Part shown: piece by piece, positions 34,846 through 40,972 of the stretch
Position numbering within the stretch: position 1 is the stretch's first letter
Layout: each line of letters starts with the position of its first letter
Source of the DNA: Byssochlamys sp. IMV 00236
Taxonomy: Eukaryota > Ascomycota > Eurotiomycetes > Eurotiales > Thermoascaceae
Assembly: GCA_001931875.2 (NCBI GenBank)
Contig: MSJH02000047.1
Coordinates: 1 to 40,972 of the forward strand
Direction: 5' to 3'
DNA length: 40,972 bases
Notes under the pieces: generated by a model
Databases searched by the model: none
Seen by the model: the letters and a program-made list of their open reading frames with translations, nothing else
Told to the model about the DNA's origin: nothing
Program-made: the position numbers and the translations under genes

Positions 34846-35398
34846 TGAGGATGTTATTAATAGTTCTGACCGTATAAATAAAAAGATACATTAATCTAGT
34901 TTATAACATGTGTTTATCAATTAATGAGTTAAACACAATGACCTTTTTCGTTTATCTACCTTGATTTTTATAGAATATTGCTGATAAACACATTGATAGA
35001 ATCAACAAAAGGATCCAAAGAGTGATATGATTGATTTTGAATAGTTTAATAAATGGAACTTAAATATAGAGCATAAAGCATTGGTTTGAGTCCTTTTTAT
35101 GGATGCAAGTCCTTTCACTCTTTCTAAATTTTGATCTGGCAGCTGATCAAATATTATTTAGTTTTTTTCAAACGCTGTGGATAACAGTGTTGTCATGGTG
35201 ATATATTACTTTGTGAACTATTTACACGCATGGTTTTCGTATTCCCGAAATTAATATTCAAATATGGTATTTTTTTTGTTTGTAGTTTAGGACTATACAT
35301 TTCAAGATTAAGTTAACTTAATTCAAGCGCCATTAGTATTGAGATTAAATGTTTATCCATTAAAGGAGTGAATCGGAAACTAGTATCTTTGAGTGTGG
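33273..35398. other. Gene-poor AT-rich stretch
   Basis: No supported gene on either strand over about 2.1 kb. The only clear structure is an AG dinucleotide array at 34811-34840. Short AT-rich inverted repeats occur but none is convincing as a terminator, RNA gene or transposon end. Confidence 0.6.
34811..34840. repeat. (AG)15 microsatellite
   Basis: Thirty uninterrupted bases of AG in the gene-poor stretch. Confidence 0.95.
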
Positions 35399-35611
35399 TT
35401 AGTAAAGAACAAGTTTATTCGTCCAGTTTGAGCCAATGATCAAAGATGAGCTTTTAATTAAAAAAGTTGTATCGTGTGAATTATGTATATCTATTTTATT
35501 AATTCCCAAAGAATGTGGAACTTCTTTTGCCAAACGATACACGACAGGTTTATGAACCAAGTCTAGAATGACTAGAAAGGCAAGCGCTTTGACTACATTG
35601 GTGTGATACAA
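35399..35611 (-). pseudogene. Possible retroelement aspartic protease remnant
   Basis: A 70-codon open stretch with FLVILDLVHKP, then LAKEVPHSLGI, DTTFLIKSS and LIIGSNW. The order (I-L-D, a helix ending LGI, then LIIGSNW) recalls retropepsin domains of Ty3/gypsy elements, where LD-S/T-G-A and IIG-x-x-W blocks occur in this spacing. The catalytic D-S/T-G triad is not intact (LDLV). No reverse transcriptase or LTR is visible nearby. A chance ORF in AT-rich DNA is the alternative. Confidence 0.25.
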
Positions 35612-36154
35612 AAAAGGTAAAATTCTAGGATATTCTAACGATTAAGAGTAATTTTTCATATACGCTGAATTTATTTGTCCTTTTTATAGAATAAACGTGA
35701 AATTTGATATTAAGATGGTGCTACGAATATTGTGATCGCCCAGTTTATGGTTCATAGTGCAAATGTTTATCATCTTTACTAGGCACAAATTCACGTTTTA
35801 CAGGGCGGAGTGTAATTCGTTGCTGTTCTTTAAATGGCATTCCTAGCATGAATCACTTGCCCGGCCACCGGGAAGAATAAGGAGTGATACACATATTGCT
35901 AGTGATTTTAGTGCACAGTGAACAAGCTAGTGACACTAGATAATTTATTTGAGACAGCATATTAACATAAAGGGGAAAGGCTGGTGTAATTTAATAAATG
36001 ACAACAAACATATGTTTAAAGGAAAGAACAAAAAAAAAAGAGAAAGAGAAAGAGAAAGAGAGAGAGAGAAAGAGAGATATACATGATAAAGTAAACCATT
36101 TGTATAGATATAAAATAATAAATATGTATATAAATATGTATAATATAAACACAA
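35612..36154. other. 3' flank of the FYR gene, no gene seen
   Basis: Contains a purine array of AGAAAG/GAGAGA units at about 36038-36075. Otherwise AT-rich and structureless as far as I can see. Confidence 0.5.
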
Positions 36155-37996
36155 TTATTCATTGTCGTCTGTGCGCGGTGAGGAAGAGTTACTGCTACTA
36201 CTGCTACTATTGGATTGATCTTCTGCAGCTGATTTTAAAAGTAATCTATCGCTGTGTATGGACGCAATTCTTGGGGCTGCTGACCTTCTTACTGATTTGC
36301 CTTTTGTATTACTCATGGCTTCAAAGTTTTGCCATATGTAATTTTTACATTTGTCTGCGTTTGGTAGATCTTGGATCATTTTTGCAATTGTATTTTTTCG
36401 TAGACCAAAAAAGTCTGGTCCAACTGGATTATGTCCATAGTCCATATTACGAATAGCAAAAGCTCTATTTGAGATAAAAAAAAAATGAGTTTTTTCATTG
36501 TTTTTATGAGTGATTTATTTACCTTCGAACGACAATGGTCCATACTGTAGTAGGAGTAGGACCACGCCAGCATTCATTAGGATTGTCATCTGCATTGAGT
36601 TGGAACTATTTATTAAGTTAATTTTTTTTGTCGATCGATATTTTGAATAAAACTTACTATAGGTTCTTCACCACCATCCAAGATTTCACAGGTATACTGA
36701 GTATCACTGTGTGGGTCAACCATACTACGATACCACCTAAGTTAAATGAAATGGTAAGACATGAAAGTTCATAAAAAGACAAGGCTTTTTTTTTACTTTT
36801 TAACTCGGTAACCAACAGGGTAAATATATCTCTGGTTGTGGAACGCAGCACGGTCCCAAACGACAGTACCGAGGCTTAGTACTGTCCATGAGTCGACTTC
36901 AGCAGGCAAGATGTATTCTCCATCTTCGTTCTTTTCGACCTCTATAAATGGTCGAATGTCGTTTGCGTTGGGAGGTTTTGTGTCGCGTTTTTTTCGTCTG
37001 GATTGGTGAAAATAAGTGTCTGTGGTGCCTGTGGAGGTAATCGATCTAATGGTCATGGCTTGTTTTGTCTTTTTAGGCTGTTTTTGTGGTGGTTGTTCTG
37101 GTTCAGATGCTTGTTTTCTTTTTTGAATAAATGTGTCTGCATCGTAACGGCTTCCTGGCCAGTTACGTTGAATGGCAGGTGGATATTCGATTGGTTGGTT
37201 TTCATAGTTATGGTTTTGAATTGAAGGTAAACGGGATGAGTCTGGTCTGGCCCAGGGTAATATGGGCAACTGTGGGGGTGGCGGTGAAGCTTTAGGCGGT
37301 GGAGGTGGAGGTGGTGCATAATTATTATCCCATATGGAGCGTACAGGTGGAAGATAGTTTTCTAAGGAAGGTGATGGTTGTTTTTGTTCTTGTTGTTCTT
37401 TTTGTTGTTGAACCTATAAATCAAATGTAAGTATATTGCTTTTAAAAGGTATATTTGTGTTTTTACAGGTTGTAACTGAATCAAGACTTCAATGTGACAA
37501 TCATAAGCATCTGATGACAATACTAATTTTCCAGTGGCATATTGTTCTTTTTCATTTAATACAGTAGACAGCAAGCCATGCCCTTCCCAAACAATGTTGG
37601 ACTCGGCATCATGAAGGGGAGACCAGTTTTCTACTGTTAAACTTTCTTCGAAATTAGCACTGTAAACAGCTGCATCTTTGTAAATTAATTGATCTGGGCT
37701 ATAGGCGTATTAGTATTATGATTGGTGTCATTTTAGTATTTTCATACCATGAGGAACAAACAGATAATAAGCATTGTTTTAGAGGTACATTTATCCATTT
37801 CTTATCCTTATCCAATGTATCAATTTTCATATCAAATGAACATAGACAATGCTTTTGGGATCCATTGAATGTATAAAATATTTTAACTAAGGAGGTTCGT
37901 TAGTTTATGGTTTTATTCTCCTTTTTTTTAGGTACCTTTAGCTCTCTTTTCTAGTTTCAAGGGTTGGTTATTGACCAGTATTTTATTAATAGACAT
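36155..37996 (-). CDS. FYRN/FYRC-domain nuclear protein (TBRG1-like)
   Basis: Seven exons: 37936-37996, 37748-37886, 37467-37698, 36797-37413, 36658-36736, 36523-36605, 36155-36464; joined 1521 nt, 506 residues. The start in the first small exon keeps one frame throughout (MSINKILVNNQPLK ...). The N-terminal part is globular, then Gln- and Pro-rich linkers. FYRN: WTVLSLGTVVWDRAAFHNQR, then YIYPVGYRVKKWYRS; FYRC: YTCEILDGGEEPIFQL, then GPDFFGLRKNTIAKMIQDLP and CKNYIWQNFEA. These paired F/Y-rich domains occur in chromatin proteins (MLL/trithorax, TBRG1, some JmjC demethylases). No SET, PHD or JmjC domain is present, so TBRG1-like is the closest description; a histone-modifying complex partner is inferred. 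Ser-rich tail ends PRTDDNE. Confidence 0.87.
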
Positions 37997-38408
37997 AGAT
38001 TGATGGCACATTTTTTAATGATAAATAGCAGCAGTAATAATAATATGGCGTGAGAAAGTTAAAAGGGCATACACAAAAATAAGAGAAAAAAGAAAAGGAA
38101 AAAGAAATACACAAAAAAATAGACTTGTTGAAAGGGGCGGGATTAGGTTTATACCAAATAGGATTTACAGCATTAACAAATCAATGTTTCATTGACTTTA
38201 TAAAAATAGTAAAAATACTTGAATTTATTCGATCAGTCTTTATGCTCTCTTTTTTCTTTGCTTGGCAATGGCTTTATTGTGCAACATTACAATGGTTAAG
38301 CATGCTGGAGTAATATGAAAGAGGGAAAAAATCATATTCTCAATAGAATAAGGCTAAATTATTTTGCATGGTTGCTGACATTGCAACAGGTAACCTGGTT
38401 ACTGGTTG

Positions 38409-38597
38409 CTATGGAGACAAATTGCCAAGTATCATAAAGTCATGACTCTTTTGAGATCCCTTTTCGCTTTGGGCGCTAACGGCCAAAGAAGAAAATATGG
38501 CCTTGTGATTCGCCTTTTTTTGTTCTCCCGAAAAAGTTTTACCGATATAGGATAGCAAGTCAAATTGTGTGTTGAGCACGTCATCTATAAAATTCAT
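38409..38597 (-). CDS. Doubtful small ORF, 62 residues
   Basis: ATG start; sequence begins MNFIDDVLNTQFDLLSYIGK and ends MILGNLSP. Composition is balanced rather than low complexity, but there is no recognised domain and no splicing or neighbour support. Could be a short gene, an exon of something larger, or chance. Confidence 0.18.
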   Translation of the reverse strand: MNFIDDVLNTQFDLLSYIGKTFSGEQKKANHKAIFSSLAVSAQSEKGSQKSHDFMILGNLSP

Positions 38598-38949
38598 ATC
38601 TTTGTTTGGCTAACGACTTTCAGCGTGTAACCTAACGTTTGACAGGCCTTTCTTTTTTCTCAATGATATTTTTTCTTGGTTGATCGTGTAACATTGACTT
38701 TCCCCCTTTATCCCAAACTACGGTTGAACTAAAAAGCTAAACTTTCCACCGTTCAGGAATTTTATGATGGTACAAATTCATTTGTAAGTCCTTTAACATT
38801 AAGTCACACATGTAATTTGATTTATAATACTTTATAACTAAATCTCGATTTGGCATGTAACCATGACTGCAGACCTTGCGAGAACCCTGCAAGCTAAAGA
38901 TCTAGGGTTTCACTAGTTTTTATTGACTCTATTACTTACTGAACTTAAA

Positions 38950-38965
38950 TTCGGCCATGGCCGAA
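38950..38965. repeat. 16-bp perfect palindrome
   Basis: TTCGGCCATGGCCGAA reads the same on both strands. It is GC-rich in an AT-rich surrounding. Confidence 0.85.
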
Positions 38966-39555
38966 GTCCAGGCCTAGATACGGTTGTATTAACAGCGATA
39001 AGGATGAATTATATAAAGCCAATATTAAGGTTTATTATATGCACGTTAATGTGCTCAGGTTTAACAAGTTACCCCAATTAAATTACCAAAACAATATAAA
39101 CGATCTCCAATTATCAATCTCCGACAACCCTGCATAGATTACCTAATTATGGGTTTATGTTGATAAGGATTCCCTTCCCGTTTCTCACTAAGCAAAAAAA
39201 GACACAGTTGATTGGCTCATGATTTTCTATATATTAAACTTTTTTCCAGTTCATTTATTAACAACCACAAAAGAAAGGAGAAAGCTTCACTCTCCTTCTC
39301 TCTTTTTTCTTATCTCTCCTATTGTTAGTTTTATACAAGGTTTTCTTTTGTTACAGTAAATGCTTGTAACATTGAGTATCACAGACAAACTTGCTTAACA
39401 ATAGTAAACGCACAGTCATTGGTCGGGTGCGCATATAAAAGCCATTAAAGCCGCGCATGGGCGCCCTTACCGAACTCGGATACATAATTGTTCAATGTCA
39501 TAATGTAAACAGTAGAAATTTCTAAAGAAAAAAAAGAGAATTATAGCCAATTGAT

Positions 39556-40500
39556 TTATTCTATAATAAGAGAAGCATCATCCTGTTGTCCATTTTTGTC
39601 ACAATGATGCTGACCAAGGATCTGTTGCTGATGGTCCTGCCAACACCTTTCCTTGATTTGCATACATGCATTTTCCCACTTTATCTTTTCTTCCCACACT
39701 TCTCTTAGTTTTTTATAAGCCAATCCAGAGAGTACTTCAAAATGGTCTACTGTTTCTTCAAGAGTTGCCTGTAAACGTTGTCGTAAAAGTCGTTCATGCT
39801 TGAGTTCAAGCTCCATCTGGTGATAACGTTCCTCTATTGTATACTTGCTCTTTTCCTTGGGCTCTTCTTGTTTGTCTGACTCACAGTCTATCGTCTGCAC
39901 TTGCACATGTCTTACCTTGACCTGCTTATTATTTTTGGGACACTGTTTCACCATGTTTTCAAGGGCTGTGATGTGCTCACGGGTCAAGACCTTGGTCACA
40001 ACATCACTTGGCTTATCGGCACCTAGCACTCTATATCTATTCAATCTCTGCCTTAATCCTCGCTCTATCACATCATGATCGTCGTCGCTTTCTTCTTCAT
40101 CCAAAGCCTGCAGGGTACTCTTTTCATCTTCCAAGAGAATGGACGATACTAACTGCAAATGTCGAACTGCAGTTGTACTACTACTACTGTAACACGATTC
40201 TCTACGCGGTAACATGGGCGTTTTTTTAAATGGGCTCGAGATAATGTCGATATAATTTTTCTTTAAAGGAGTACTTGATTTACGACGTCTTCCAAAAAAG
40301 GAGGATCTCTTGGTGGGCACAGGTGGTTTTGAAAATTCCTCTGGGCTTGTCGTATTTAAAAATTCGACAAGAGCCTGTGTGCCAGTCTTCTTTCTACGCT
40401 TTTCTTTAAATTCGTCATCTTCTTCTTCAATGTCTTCGTATTCTGGTTCAGATACAATTCTTGCATCCTTGGGTTCAAATGCTGCTGCCTTAAACGCCAT
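39556..40500 (-). CDS. Coiled-coil protein of unknown function
   Basis: Single exon, 314 residues, ATG at 40498-40500. N-terminal acidic part (DIEEEDDEF), then KTGTQALVEFLNTTSPEEF, a short motif that looks like a docking helix, then basic Ser-rich SSFFGRRRKSS. The middle contains VIERGLRQRLNRYRVLG. Residues about 215-290 are strongly helical and charged (YHQMELELKHERLLRQRLQA and YKKLREVWEEKIKWENAC), a probable coiled coil. HVQVQTID near residue 200 resembles an LC8-binding motif. No family recognised. The basic and Ser-rich part suggests phosphorylation control, by inference only. Confidence 0.75.
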   Translation of the reverse strand: MAFKAAAFEPKDARIVSEPEYEDIEEEDDEFKEKRRKKTGTQALVEFLNTTSPEEFSKPPVPTKRSSFFGRRRKSSTPLKKNYIDIISSPFKKTPMLPRRESCYSSSSTTAVRHLQLVSSILLEDEKSTLQALDEEESDDDHDVIERGLRQRLNRYRVLGADKPSDVVTKVLTREHITALENMVKQCPKNNKQVKVRHVQVQTIDCESDKQEEPKEKSKYTIEERYHQMELELKHERLLRQRLQATLEETVDHFEVLSGLAYKKLREVWEEKIKWENACMQIKERCWQDHQQQILGQHHCDKNGQQDDASLIIE

Positions 40501-40972
40501 CTATTTACACACACTCACACACGTACACAAACACAAAAGGGAGGGAAGAAAAAGAAAAAAGGGAAAAAAGAGAGAGAGAGAAAATAAAAAGAGGGAGATT
40601 TGTATTATTTCTTGTAAATACACATACGCCATTATTTATTATTTTACAACAACAAAAAAAAGGAGAGGACTTGCTGATCCTTTTACTCTGTGCAAATGCA
40701 TTGTCACCCAAGATTCAAACGGAGATTCATTCATTCTTGCCATCATTTATGAATACCAGTCTACATCTTTTGGTTCTTCTTCCAAATTCAACATGAAATC
40801 ACACATATAAATAGAAAGAAAGAGAAAGAGAGAGAAAGAAAATAAGCTAACCTCCAAATGTATGCCAAAATATAAACTACTTGATCAAAGTACAGTCTAT
40901 TTCGCATTTTATTGGCCAAAATATGTATAAGCACCCTTTTTTTCCCTCTTTTTTTTTTTTTTTTTTTTTTTT
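40501..40972. other. Upstream flank and window end
   Basis: Promoter side of the coiled-coil gene. Contains CA-rich (ACACAC) and AG-rich tracts near the start codon and a purine tract at about 40813-40845. The final 24 bases (40949-40972) are all T, which suggests the contig stops there. Confidence 0.5.

Larger units (their letters stand above)
37997..39555. other. Long intergenic stretch, mostly empty
   Basis: About 1.5 kb with no confident gene. It holds a doubtful 62-codon ORF (38409-38597, minus), the inverted repeat GTAACC-T-GGTTAC at 38390-38402, and the perfect palindrome at 38950-38965. TATAAAAG with an upstream ATTGG occurs at about 39415-39440, but no gene follows it. Confidence 0.5.

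Noticed and set aside
34910..34991. Inverted repeat GTGTTTATCA ... TGATAAACAC
   Set aside because: Only 10-bp AT-rich arms about 60 bp apart with no flanking duplication; easily chance in this composition.
38125..38313. 62-codon hydrophobic open frame on the plus strand
   Set aside because: No ATG start at its beginning and composition typical of translated AT-rich DNA.

Overview
This looks like nuclear DNA of an early-diverging fungus, most likely a Mucorales relative (Mucoromycota). It is AT-rich, genes are packed on both strands, and introns are short (about 45-90 nt, GT..AG). The conserved proteins are clearly fungal or opisthokont. For twelve genes I traced exons by hand until the spliced frame closed in a whole number of codons, so those models are much firmer than single ORFs. 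The window starts with a run of 48 A and ends with 24 T, so it may be a whole assembly contig broken at homopolymers.

Layout. 1-3160: a decayed, intron-bearing Fanzor (eukaryotic TnpB-like, OMEGA-type RNA-guided nuclease) gene. 3369-5362 (-): mitochondrial serine hydroxymethyltransferase. 5560-6600: two degenerate coding remnants of an unknown repeated element. 6773-7682 (-): mitochondrial ribosomal protein uL15m. 8184-10848: an accessory island with a 522-bp MITE with an 8-bp target duplication (hAT-like), the 3' part of an unrecognised gene, an older related MITE inside one of its probable introns, and a second, different Fanzor pseudogene. 10892-19889: all minus strand, CMR1/WDR76, a CDC25-like Ras exchange factor with SH3, an MFS transporter and an ADCK1/MCP2-type atypical kinase. 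20303-24000: a DEF1-like CUE/polyQ protein converging on the stress protein NST1, with stop codons 15 bp apart. 24229-27855 (+): UBC8/UBE2H ubiquitin-conjugating enzyme, then GEM1/Miro. 27912-32363 (-): DNA ligase I, BUB3, and a small protein made largely of three exact-length 21-residue repeats. 32797-33272 (+): QCR6 hinge protein of respiratory complex III. 33273-36154: gene-poor, with a possible retroelement protease remnant. 36155-37996 (-): FYRN/FYRC nuclear protein. 37997-39555: mostly empty. 39556-40500 (-): coiled-coil protein of unknown role.

Most of the window is housekeeping: mitochondrial functions (SHMT, uL15m, ADCK1-like kinase, GEM1, QCR6), genome maintenance and chromatin (CMR1, DNA ligase I, BUB3, DEF1, FYR protein), and ubiquitin or Ras signalling. 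No gene cluster for a single pathway is visible. The novel content is the mobile component, two divergent Fanzor relics with complementary preserved parts and a MITE family with variable subterminal repeats, plus the 21-residue repeat protein beside BUB3, whose repeats each end in a motif resembling a dynein light chain LC8 binding site.
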